DNA of 5,379 bases from Chloroflexi bacterium RBG_19FT_COMBO_55_16 (GCA_001795335.1 MGOK01000031.1:2835-8213), one strand, 5' to 3'; counted from the first letter of the stretch, positions 1-4,935 are shown. Translations and numbers: made by a program. Notes: generated by a model not told the origin, from the sequence alone.

Positions 1-2
1 CT

Positions 3-1127
3 CTGGTAAGCCAAAATATTCGCGTGGAGGGTCGCATCCTGCCTGGCGGCGAGTGGGTAGCCGACAGCCTTGCCACGACCGCTGACTCCGCAGGACGCCT
101 TACCTTCACCGGCCCTCTGCAAGCGATGGGCGCGGCGGAACTACAGGTTGGCGGATTGACCTTGAAATTGGACGGTGAAACGAAGCTGGCTGAAGGCTTG
201 ACTTTGGGCAGCGCGGTGCGCGTGGTCTTCACACCCCTGGAGGAAGGGCGTTGGCAGGCAGTGGAAATTGAACCTCTCGAGGGTCTCTCTTACGAACTCA
301 CGCCAACCCCCACTCCCGATCCAAACGCCGATCCTAGCCTGTCCTTCGAGCCGGATGAGCTGGAGACCGCCAGCTGCGAGACCTCCTTTGACCTGACCGG
401 CTCGCTGATCAACACCGCCAACGAAGCGGACGATTATGCCGCGGCGGTGGAATTAGGTTACGCCGTCACCCGGGGGGCGGAATACGTCGACGCGGTCCAA
501 TTGGACCCGGCCACCTGGGAGACGATCGCCCCAGGCGAGCAGGTAGACTTCAACATTCACGTGGCGCTTGACGCGGCTGGTTGGGGTAACGCCCCGGCTG
601 GAACCGAGATCAAGGTGCGCGTCTTCGTCGCCTACGAAGCCAATCGCGGTGAGGGACACAACACCCGCCTGACGGTGACGATCACCAAAGCCTGTGACAG
701 CACACCAACCGGAACCGCGACTTTCACCGCCACCCCAACACCTACTGGAACGATTACCACGACCCCAACCATCACCGGCACGATTACCGAAACACCGACC
801 ATCACAGCCACGCCCGCCCCGATCGATTGCACTGGCGCCAATCCTCATCCCACCGGCATGAAGTTAGCCCAGCGCTACGGTGTTCCGTATGAAGAGATCA
901 TGGGCTGGTTCTGCCAACATTTCGGTTTCGGCGAGATCGACCATGCCTATAGCCTGAGCCTGGAGAGCGGGACGCCGGTGACCCAGATCTTCGACATGCG
1001 CCGTTCTGGCATGGGTTGGGGCGAGATCCGCAAAGCCCTGCTCGGCGATCCGGGGAATGGAAACGGTAACGAGAATGGTAACAGTAACGGTAAAAGGAAT
1101 GGTAAAGGACATAAGAAAGGCAAGTAA
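3..1127 (+). CDS. Secreted multidomain protein with DUF5666-like domain, Thr/Pro linkers and a helical-repeat C-terminus (5' end outside window)
   Basis: The reading frame is open from base 3, with no stop and no ribosome-binding site before the first possible start (GTG at 24), so I treat it as 5'-truncated. Numbering from that GTG as residue 1, residues 2-16 (VEGRILPGGEW) look like the end of one DUF5666-type beta repeat. Residues 24-84 look like a further copy (LTFTGPL, then the VGGLTLKLDG core, then RWQAVEIEP). A short Pro/Thr linker (93-100) leads to a beta-rich, probably Ig-like domain (about 106-224) bounded by Cys118 and Cys224, which could form a disulfide. A Thr/Pro linker follows (227-267). 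A compact helical domain (about 272-341) contains two GWGEI-type repeats, and the tail is Gly/Asn/Lys-rich. The composition indicates an extracytoplasmic location; the signal peptide would lie upstream of the window. Function is unknown. The domain naming is recognition from memory and moderately sure. Confidence 0.8.
   Translation: MVSQNIRVEGRILPGGEWVADSLATTADSAGRLTFTGPLQAMGAAELQVGGLTLKLDGETKLAEGLTLGSAVRVVFTPLEEGRWQAVEIEPLEGLSYELTPTPTPDPNADPSLSFEPDELETASCETSFDLTGSLINTANEADDYAAAVELGYAVTRGAEYVDAVQLDPATWETIAPGEQVDFNIHVALDAAGWGNAPAGTEIKVRVFVAYEANRGEGHNTRLTVTITKACDSTPTGTATFTATPTPTGTITTTPTITGTITETPTITATPAPIDCTGANPHPTGMKLAQRYGVPYEEIMGWFCQHFGFGEIDHAYSLSLESGTPVTQIFDMRRSGMGWGEIRKALLGDPGNGNGNENGNSNGKRNGKGHKKGK
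747..806 (+). repeat. Two tandem imperfect 30-bp units coding the Thr-rich linker
   Basis: Units 747-776 and 777-806 both read GG-ACGATTACC and both end in ACCATCAC. They encode GTITTTPTIT and GTITETPTIT, which are 9/10 identical. This is an in-frame coding repeat that sets linker length, probably produced by local duplication, with no sign of an independent element. Confidence 0.75.
1053..1106 (+). repeat. Degenerate in-frame hexamer repeat coding a Gly-Asn/Lys tail
   Basis: Nine consecutive hexamers of the type GGTAAC, GGAAAC or GAGAAT encode GN, EN, SN, GK and RN dipeptides. They lie just before the basic C-terminal end (GHKKGK) of the secreted protein. The array is prone to slippage and should vary in length between strains. 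A role in cell-surface binding is possible, but nothing in the sequence proves it. Confidence 0.7.
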
Positions 1128-1131
1128 CATC

Positions 1132-1172
1132 AATCTCCCGCAGGTTGCCGAACCTGCGGGAGATTTTTATTT
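1132..1172 (+). terminator. Intrinsic terminator of the secreted-protein gene
   Basis: A perfect 15-bp stem (1132-1146 with 1151-1165) closes on a GCCG tetraloop and is followed by TTTTATTT. It starts 4 bases after the stop codon. The U-tract exists only in the plus direction, so it should serve this gene and not efficiently end the plsC transcript arriving from the other side. Confidence 0.92.
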
Positions 1173-1209
1173 CCTTGGCTCGATCGGGTGAAGGTAGAGG
1201 CGTGATAAA

Positions 1210-1890
1210 TCAGTTTCCGAAGGCTTTCGTCTCCAACAGCTCCTTTAAACGGGGATGGTTGGCATAGACACCGCGGTGTGCGGGAGGTAACAGCGCGGCG
1301 ATACGGCACATGATCTCGTCGGTATACTGCTGCAAGACGAAATCGCGTTCTAGCTTGCCTACGGGCGGCAGTGTGAATGGTTCTCCGACACGAATGGTGA
1401 CCGGAATACGCTTCAACTTCCGCAAGTTCTTCATCACCTGTTTATCTTCCGTGCCTGTCAGGGCAACTGGCAACACAGGTATACCGAGCTTGGCAGCCAG
1501 ATAGCTCGCCCCGGCCCGCCCTTCGAGCAGCTCCCCAGTCGGGCTACGCGTGCCCTCCGGGGCGATGATCAGCGCCCCGCCTTTCCGCAACCGTTCCAGA
1601 ACATTACGCATGGCGGCAAAGTCAGCGTTAAAACGGTCGACCCAGATGCCGTCCAGGCTTTTGACCAACCAGCGGAGGATGGCGAAGCGGCGGTATTTTT
1701 CAGCCACCAGCATGATGATGTCCTGGCGGTCCAGGAGGATATAGACTAACCCGGGGTCCAACCGGCCAAGGTGATTGGCCGCGGCGATATAGCCACCTGT
1801 GACTGGCAGTCTTTCCATGCCATGCACCTCGATGGTGACTACCAGGCGCATTAACAAGTGGACGAGGAATCGGGCGAATTTGTAGGTCAT
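1210..1890 (-). CDS. plsC: 1-acyl-sn-glycerol-3-phosphate acyltransferase (PlsC/LPLAT family)
   Basis: The 226-residue protein carries the four acyltransferase blocks in order: NHLGRLD (H40 and D45, the catalytic HX4D), DGIWVDR (80-86), PEGTRS (111-116, phosphate binding) and GIPVLPVALTG (137-147). The family transfers an acyl chain from acyl-ACP or acyl-CoA to lysophosphatidic acid at the inner face of the membrane, giving phosphatidic acid. The length is normal, and the N-terminus (about 28 residues before the GG-YIAAANH core) fits the family, supporting the ATG at 1890. No Shine-Dalgarno sequence precedes that ATG. Instead it overlaps by ATGA the stop of a possible 13-codon leader ORF. The gene is divergent from the GH3 gene and convergent with the secreted-protein gene. 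No clear terminator of its own is visible. Other lysophospholipid acyltransferase substrates are possible; the symbol reflects family membership. Confidence 0.93.
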   Translation of the reverse strand: MTYKFARFLVHLLMRLVVTIEVHGMERLPVTGGYIAAANHLGRLDPGLVYILLDRQDIIMLVAEKYRRFAILRWLVKSLDGIWVDRFNADFAAMRNVLERLRKGGALIIAPEGTRSPTGELLEGRAGASYLAAKLGIPVLPVALTGTEDKQVMKNLRKLKRIPVTIRVGEPFTLPPVGKLERDFVLQQYTDEIMCRIAALLPPAHRGVYANHPRLKELLETKAFGN

Positions 1891-1928
1891 GTGAGACGAA
1901 GCATGATGGGAGGACGACCAACGATCAT
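1887..1928 (-). CDS. Possible 13-codon leader ORF coupled to plsC
   Basis: An ATG at 1928, one base from the predicted transcription start, opens a frame reading MIVGRPPIMLRLT. Its TGA stop overlaps the plsC ATG in an ATGA arrangement. Such a leaderless ORF could bring ribosomes to plsC, which has no Shine-Dalgarno sequence. This is an inference from spacing and overlap; an ORF this short occurs easily by chance. Confidence 0.3.
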   Translation of the reverse strand: MIVGRPPIMLRLT

Positions 1929-1935
1929 AGCCAAC

Positions 1936-1964
1936 AGTATATCAAACGGTGAGGCGAGAGGCAA
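1936..1964 (-). promoter_or_regulatory. plsC promoter, TTGCCT-N17-TATACT with extended -10
   Basis: On the minus strand the -35 box TTGCCT (1964-1959) lies 17 bp from TATACT (1941-1936), which is preceded by TGA to form TGaTATACT. Predicted transcription starts at about 1929-1928, giving a leader of about 39 nt. The 12-base core GTTTGATATACT is identical in the promoter of the LiaF-like gene. Confidence 0.75.
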
Positions 1965-2014
1965 GCGTTGCCCCATGGAGCGAAGATCACCAATCAACCT
2001 GTATCAAAACGCGC

Positions 2015-2043
2015 TTGCCCGGTTCGCGGTTTGCCTGTAGAAT
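2015..2043 (+). promoter_or_regulatory. GH3-gene promoter, TTGCCC-N17-TAGAAT
   Basis: TTGCCC (2015-2020) and TAGAAT (2038-2043) are separated by 17 bp. Predicted start is near A2050, about 33 nt before the ATG. It is divergent from the plsC promoter, with about 50 bp between the two -35 boxes, so a regulator bound there could act on both genes. Confidence 0.65.
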
Positions 2044-2082
2044 GGAATCATAAAACAGAATTTGCTGCAGGAGAGCCGAACG

Positions 2083-3231
2083 ATGATGAACATTGATGCT
2101 CAAACCGGGGCGCAGATGCTCCAATCCTTTCTCCAACCCTGGCACACGGCAGTGGCTGACCCTCCCAAGGCTCAGGAGGAAGTGCTTCACCGATTGCTGA
2201 AGGAATATGCCCAGACCGAATTCGGCAAACAGCACGGCGCGGCGCACATCGAGAGCCTGGCTGATTACCAGCAGGCCTTCCCCATCGCCACCTATGATGA
2301 CTACAAGCCGCTCATTGAGCGGGTGATGGCCGGCGAGGTGGGTCTGTTGTTGTGGGAAGAGCCGGTCGGCTGGGCGATCACGCGCGGCACTACCAAAGGC
2401 GAGGCCAAGTTCATCCCCATGACTCCCACCGACCTGCGTATGCGGGTCAGCGCCGGGCGGGCGATGATGAACTACGTCGCTAGCACGAAGCGCTTTGACC
2501 TGTTCGCCGGCGTCAATCTGAATTTGAATTTCCCTTCGGTGGTAGGGACAGTGAAGGTTGGCGACCGGGAGCTTGAATACGGCTACAGCTCGGGAATCTA
2601 CACCAAGCACGTCTCTACCTTTACCCCGATCCGCTCCGCGCCGACGCAAGATGAAATCGACGCCCTGGGAGGTGGTAAGTCCGAGCGCGACTGGGACCGC
2701 CGCTTCGAGCTGGCCTACGAGAAGTGCAAGGACCAGAATGTCGCCCTGGTTGGCGGAGTCTGCCCTACAGCCTTGCGCTTCGCCCGCTATATGCAGCGCA
2801 TTCACAAGGTCTATCCCAAGGACTTGTGGAAGACACAGATCATGACTTTGGGTAGTGTGCCGGGGATCAACACGCGTTACCAGCCAGCCCTCAACGCTTT
2901 GTACGGACCGGCAGCGATCCGCGAGATCTACGGGGCGACGGAAGGGATGTTCGGCCAGCAGCGCGATGAAAAGCGAGCCTGGGTGCCCAACTACGACCTG
3001 TTTTTCTTCGAGGTGCAGACCAGCCGCGGGATCAAGCTGCTGCACGAGATGCGCCCCGGAGAACAGGGGAGCCTGGTCGTCTCGACGCCCATCCTGCCAC
3101 GCTATCGCATCGGTGATTTGATCCGGGCCAAGCAGCCGCCCTATTTCCGCTGCATCGGCCGGGAAGAGTGGTGGACGCCCCTGCGCTACGCTTGGGACGA
3201 ATTCATGACTTTCAATTTCGGTCGCCTTTAG
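2083..3231 (+). CDS. GH3-family acyl-adenylate/amido-synthetase-like protein lacking the usual C-terminal subdomain
   Basis: The 382-residue protein has the three nucleotide-binding motifs of the GH3 branch of the acyl-adenylating (ANL-type) enzymes. These are the P-loop-like TRGTTKGEAKFIP (100-112), YGATEG (283-288) and YRIGDLIRA (341-349). Known GH3 proteins activate a carboxylic acid with ATP and usually join it to an amino acid. Typical members are longer and continue for more than 100 residues after YRxGD, forming a mobile C-terminal subdomain. Here only 37 residues follow that motif, including FRCIGREEWWTPLRYAW, and then a clean TAG. No continuation is found downstream, where the opposite strand codes the next gene. 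Either this is a compact subfamily or activity needs a partner. I chose ATG 2083 (the adjacent ATG 2086 is equivalent) because CAGGAG at 2068-2073 is well spaced. The substrate is unknown. Confidence 0.85.
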   Translation: MMNIDAQTGAQMLQSFLQPWHTAVADPPKAQEEVLHRLLKEYAQTEFGKQHGAAHIESLADYQQAFPIATYDDYKPLIERVMAGEVGLLLWEEPVGWAITRGTTKGEAKFIPMTPTDLRMRVSAGRAMMNYVASTKRFDLFAGVNLNLNFPSVVGTVKVGDRELEYGYSSGIYTKHVSTFTPIRSAPTQDEIDALGGGKSERDWDRRFELAYEKCKDQNVALVGGVCPTALRFARYMQRIHKVYPKDLWKTQIMTLGSVPGINTRYQPALNALYGPAAIREIYGATEGMFGQQRDEKRAWVPNYDLFFFEVQTSRGIKLLHEMRPGEQGSLVVSTPILPRYRIGDLIRAKQPPYFRCIGREEWWTPLRYAWDEFMTFNFGRL

Positions 3232-3238
3232 AGCCTCG

Positions 3239-3679
3239 TCAACGTCTTCGGAGCAGACCGCCCACCACGATCGACAAGCCAATGGCGATCAAGATCAGCG
3301 GCCAGATCATGTTCCAGCTGACTACATTACCAAGCCCGAGTCCGATGAAGACGAAGGCCAGGATAAGTGTGCCGCCGATCGGCCGGCGGTAAGCCGGCAC
3401 CACCAGGCGCGTGAGCACCTCTACCAGAAGGATCCCGCCAGCCCCCAACAAGATCAGGCCCCAAACGCTTTCCCAGCCCAGCAACCACACCGGGCCTCTG
3501 GGAGTAAGGCGTTTCAAACTCTCCAGATACCCCAGGTTATTGGCAAGCAAGACCACGCCAGCCCAGATCAGGATGGCAGCCCAGATGATCGAGCCAAGCG
3601 GGTCGCGCCGCCACTTCTCTTCCGGCGCTTTCTCCTCGCTCTTTTCTCTTTCCTTTTCGTCAAACTTTTCGTCGGCCAT
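3239..3679 (-). CDS. Small four-helix membrane protein with LiaF-like transmembrane segments
   Basis: This 146-residue protein begins with a highly charged Lys/Glu-rich cytoplasmic segment (1-26). Four hydrophobic segments follow, at about 31-49, 70-94, 101-117 and 123-142, and it ends in an Arg-rich stop-transfer tail. The closing motif WPLILIAIGL (126-135), and its weaker echo around WESVWGLILLGAGG, are typical of the LiaI/LiaF-like transmembrane module found in bacterial envelope-stress proteins. The soluble C-terminal domain of true LiaF is absent, and no two-component genes lie nearby, so I assign only the membrane module. The start ATG 3679 is fixed by AAGGAGGG (3691-3684), four bases upstream; an in-frame ATG at 3730 has no such site. 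The gene converges on GH3, with 7 bp between stop codons. Function is unknown. Confidence 0.85.
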   Translation of the reverse strand: MADEKFDEKEREKSEEKAPEEKWRRDPLGSIIWAAILIWAGVVLLANNLGYLESLKRLTPRGPVWLLGWESVWGLILLGAGGILLVEVLTRLVVPAYRRPIGGTLILAFVFIGLGLGNVVSWNMIWPLILIAIGLSIVVGGLLRRR

Positions 3680-3807
3680 GGTACCCTCCTTCGTTGGGTT
3701 TTGCAATGTCATTCGCTCAAGTGAAGCCACCCATACTACACCGCTAAAGCGTCAAAAGTAAGACCTTTACCGACTTTCAAGCCTGGATTGTTAATTTCCC
3801 CACAATG

Positions 3808-3836
3808 AGTATATCAAACAGCGACCAAGCGGGCAA
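3808..3836 (-). promoter_or_regulatory. Promoter of the LiaF-like membrane gene, TTGCCC-N17-TATACT
   Basis: The minus strand reads TTGCCC (3836-3831), a 17-bp spacer ending GTTTGA, then TATACT (3813-3808), giving an extended -10 TGaTATACT. Predicted start is near 3801, leaving a leader of about 120 nt. The -35 box abuts the U-tract of the rnpB terminator, so this promoter is positioned to restart transcription immediately after rnpB ends. Confidence 0.75.
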
Positions 3837-3837
3837 G

Positions 3838-3872
3838 AAAAAAAAGAGCCGTTGACTGGCAACAGCTCTTTT
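3838..3872 (-). terminator. Intrinsic terminator of rnpB
   Basis: In minus-strand RNA, GAGCUGUUG (3868-3860) pairs with CAACGGCUC (3854-3846), 9 bp with one G-U pair, around a CCAGU loop, followed by eight U residues (3845-3838). It begins a few bases after the 3' strand of rnpB helix P1. In the plus direction only four Ts follow the stem, so it is mainly one-way. Confidence 0.92.
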
Positions 3873-4110
3873 CCTCAGGCCGGCCTATAAGCCGCATTCT
3901 GTCCAGTGGAATGCTCCACCTGGGTGGTCATCTCTCTGGGCTACGTGTCTCCACGTAGCTCTAGCAGCCTACCCGGGGCTTTGGCTTCTTGCGAAGCGGG
4001 GAGACGAGCAGCCTCCGGCCCGCTTGAAGCGGGCTGCGCCCCTGCTTGGCCTTGCTCCCGGTGGGGGTTGCCTGGCCGCCCACATTGCTGTGGACGCCGG
4101 TGGTCTCTTA

Positions 4111-4174
4111 CACAGCGAAACCAATAGTTTCGCTCAAGCAATCGCTATGCGACAAGCAATCGCTATGCGATTGC
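4111..4174 (-). other. 64-nt multi-hairpin insertion inside a conserved segment of rnpB
   Basis: The flanks GGUGUGG (4181-4175) and UAAGAGACCACC (4110-4099) correspond to a stretch that is contiguous in E. coli RNase P RNA (GGUGCGGUAAGAGCGCACC). The intervening 64 nt fold, in RNA order, as GCAAUCGC-AUA-GCGAUUGC, then a 4-bp hairpin UCGC-AUA-GCGA, then GCGAAAC-UAUUG-GUUUCGC. UGUG occurs at both junctions. The boundary is exact to within a few bases and rests on alignment by eye. Confidence 0.75.
4135..4170. repeat. Perfect 18-bp tandem duplication in the rnpB insertion
   Basis: CAAGCAATCGCTATGCGA occurs twice in direct succession (4135-4152 and 4153-4170) with no mismatch. Each copy contains the palindrome TCGC-TAT-GCGA, so the duplication adds a hairpin to the RNase P RNA rather than coding anything. 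Confidence 0.95.
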
Positions 4175-4414
4175 CCACACCTTTTCACCATGACCGAGAA
4201 TAGAAAGGAGAGAATCGAGAAACGTCAAAGGACGAATCTCTAATCTCGAATTCCCACGCTCGGCTGATTGTTTCTGTGGCCCGATCCGGCAAGTAACCTG
4301 AGAGGCTCAGGCCCCCGCCCCGGGTGTTACCCGGCACCGTGCTCTGTGGAGTGCGGACTTTCCTCGACTCTGGCTTACAGAGCCGCGACCACCTGGCCAG
4401 CCTGTGGTAAATTC

Positions 4415-4443
4415 ATCATACTACGTTCCGAGGTCGATGTCAA
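4415..4443 (-). promoter_or_regulatory. rnpB promoter, TTGACA-N17-TATGAT
   Basis: The minus strand carries a perfect TTGACA (4443-4438), a 17-bp spacer and TATGAT (4420-4415). The predicted start at 4408 gives an RNA beginning ACCACAGG, directly ahead of helix P1, so little or no 5' trimming would be needed. It is the strongest promoter match in the window, as expected for an abundant structural RNA. Confidence 0.92.
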
Positions 4444-4458
4444 ATCTACCTGCAGCTT

Positions 4459-4475
4459 CAACTTTCGGGAAGTTG
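4459..4475. promoter_or_regulatory. Inverted repeat between the rnpB and rpsT promoters
   Basis: CAACTT-TCGGG-AAGTTG, with 6-bp arms and a 5-bp spacer, lies 3 bp upstream of the rpsT -35 box and 15 bp upstream of the rnpB -35 box. It is a plausible operator for either divergent gene, but short arms like these arise by chance fairly often. Confidence 0.3.
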
Positions 4476-4478
4476 TAC

Positions 4479-4507
4479 TAGACAGATCAGCGCCGATCAT
4501 GTAAAAT
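4479..4507 (+). promoter_or_regulatory. rpsT promoter, TAGACA-N17-TAAAAT
   Basis: TAGACA (4479-4484) and TAAAAT (4502-4507) are separated by 17 bp. The predicted start is near 4511-4516, giving a leader of about 35 nt that includes the TGGAGGAAG ribosome-binding site of rpsT. Confidence 0.8.
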
Positions 4508-4547
4508 AACGCCCTGTCAATCTCGAGTATCTTCTGGAGGAAGTCTT

Positions 4548-4823
4548 TTGGCTAATATCAAGTCTGCTATCAAGCGCAATAAGCAAAACGAGAAGCGCCG
4601 CCAGCGTAACCGTATTTTTCGCGGCCGCGCTCGCACATACGTAAAAAATGCCCGCGAAGAAATCATCAACGAGAACCTTGAAGAGGCGCGCGCTACCACC
4701 CTGCAGGCGATCAGCGCCCTCGACAAAGCTGCGGAGAAAGGCATAATTCACAAGAACAACGCCGCCCGCAGAAAGAGCCGCCTCATGAAACAACTTGCTG
4801 CGTTGGAAACAAAGCACGCCTAG
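4548..4823 (+). CDS. rpsT: 30S ribosomal protein S20
   Basis: The 91-residue product is a normal-length S20. It starts MANIKSAIKRNKQNEKRRQRN and continues with the two long basic helices typical of the family, including the conserved KGIIHKNNAARRKSRL segment near the end. S20 binds 16S rRNA early in 30S assembly. The start is TTG at 4548, fixed by GGAGG (4536-4540) seven bases upstream and by the invariant ANIKSAIKR that follows; no ATG or GTG fits. E. coli rpsT also starts at UUG and represses its own translation, so the weak start may be part of a conserved control. The gene has its own promoter, divergent from rnpB, and its own terminator before argS. Confidence 0.98.
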   Translation: MANIKSAIKRNKQNEKRRQRNRIFRGRARTYVKNAREEIINENLEEARATTLQAISALDKAAEKGIIHKNNAARRKSRLMKQLAALETKHA

Positions 4824-4853
4824 TCGTTTTTTTTCATCTCACAAGCCATCCTG

Positions 4854-4883
4854 AAAGCGGGAGCTTAAGCGCTCCCGCTTTTT
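4854..4883 (+). terminator. Intrinsic terminator of rpsT
   Basis: An 11-bp stem (AAAGCGGGAGC, 4854-4864, with GCTCCCGCTTT, 4871-4881) closes on the loop TTAAGC and is followed by a T-run (4879-4883). It lies 30 bases after the rpsT stop and separates rpsT from argS. Confidence 0.9.
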
Positions 4884-4920
4884 ACGTTCTGGGTACCTGA
4901 ACACTGTCAGAAATCCGGCG

Positions 4921-4929
4921 TGATATAAT
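4921..4929 (+). promoter_or_regulatory. argS extended -10 promoter TGATATAAT
   Basis: The nine bases are a perfect extended -10 (TGnTATAAT). No good -35 box lies at 16-18 bp, as is common for extended -10 promoters. Counting 7 bases on from the last T puts the transcription start at 4936, the A of the argS ATG. Confidence 0.75.
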
Positions 4930-4935
4930 CCCCGT

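Larger units (their letters stand above)
3876..4408 (-). ncRNA. rnpB: RNase P RNA (bacterial, type A-like) with large insertions
   Basis: This is the catalytic RNA of ribonuclease P, which cleaves 5' leaders from pre-tRNA. On the minus strand I see GAGGAAAGUCC (4365-4355), CAGAAACA (4276-4269), GGUGAAAAGGUGUGG (4189-4175), UAAGAGACCACC (4110-4099), GGAGCAAGGCC (4058-4048) and ACAGAAUGCGGCUUAUAGGC (3902-3883). These match the conserved segments of the E. coli RNA in order. Helix P1 forms from 4404-4395 with 3885-3876, 10 bp with one G-U. P2 is GGUGGUC with GACCACC. P18 is GCUACGUG/CACGUAGC with a GAGA tetraloop (3959-3940). The 5' end at 4408 is the predicted start from a consensus promoter. 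At about 530 nt it is well over the usual 350-420 nt, because of an elongated P12 arm (about 4190-4262) and a 64-nt insertion at 4111-4174. Transcription ends at the hairpin just downstream. Confidence 0.96.

Noticed and set aside
24..26. GTG at 24 as the true start of the first gene
   Set aside because: The frame is open upstream to the window edge, the preceding residues continue a DUF5666-like strand pattern, and no ribosome-binding site precedes the GTG.
2062..2064. TTG at 2062 as the start of the GH3 gene
   Set aside because: It overlaps the start of the ribosome-binding site CAGGAG, which is correctly spaced for ATG 2083.
1987..3282. Long open frame (431 codons) on the minus strand opposite the GH3 gene
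   Set aside because: It mirrors the codon structure of GH3 in a GC-rich gene, has no recognisable domain, and runs over the GH3 promoter and past the GH3 stop into the next gene.
3680..3730. Upstream ATG at 3730 for the LiaF-like gene
   Set aside because: The AAGGAGGG site at 3691-3684 clearly serves ATG 3679 and would lie inside the coding region of the longer form.
3725..3765. Minus-strand TTGACG followed by TATGGG upstream of the LiaF-like gene
   Set aside because: The spacing is only 14 bp and the -10 match is poor. The TTGCCC-N17-TATACT pair at 3808-3836 is much better.
4111..4174. CRISPR-like array from the 18-bp repeats in rnpB
   Set aside because: There are only two copies with no spacer between them, inside a structural RNA and with no cas genes nearby.
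3906..4504. Several short plus-strand frames across 3906-4504
   Set aside because: They lie opposite rnpB, whose conserved segments and pairing explain the sequence. The translations resemble no protein.
4827..4834. Run of eight Ts just after rpsT
   Set aside because: No stable hairpin precedes it. The real terminator is the 11-bp stem with a T-run at 4854-4883.
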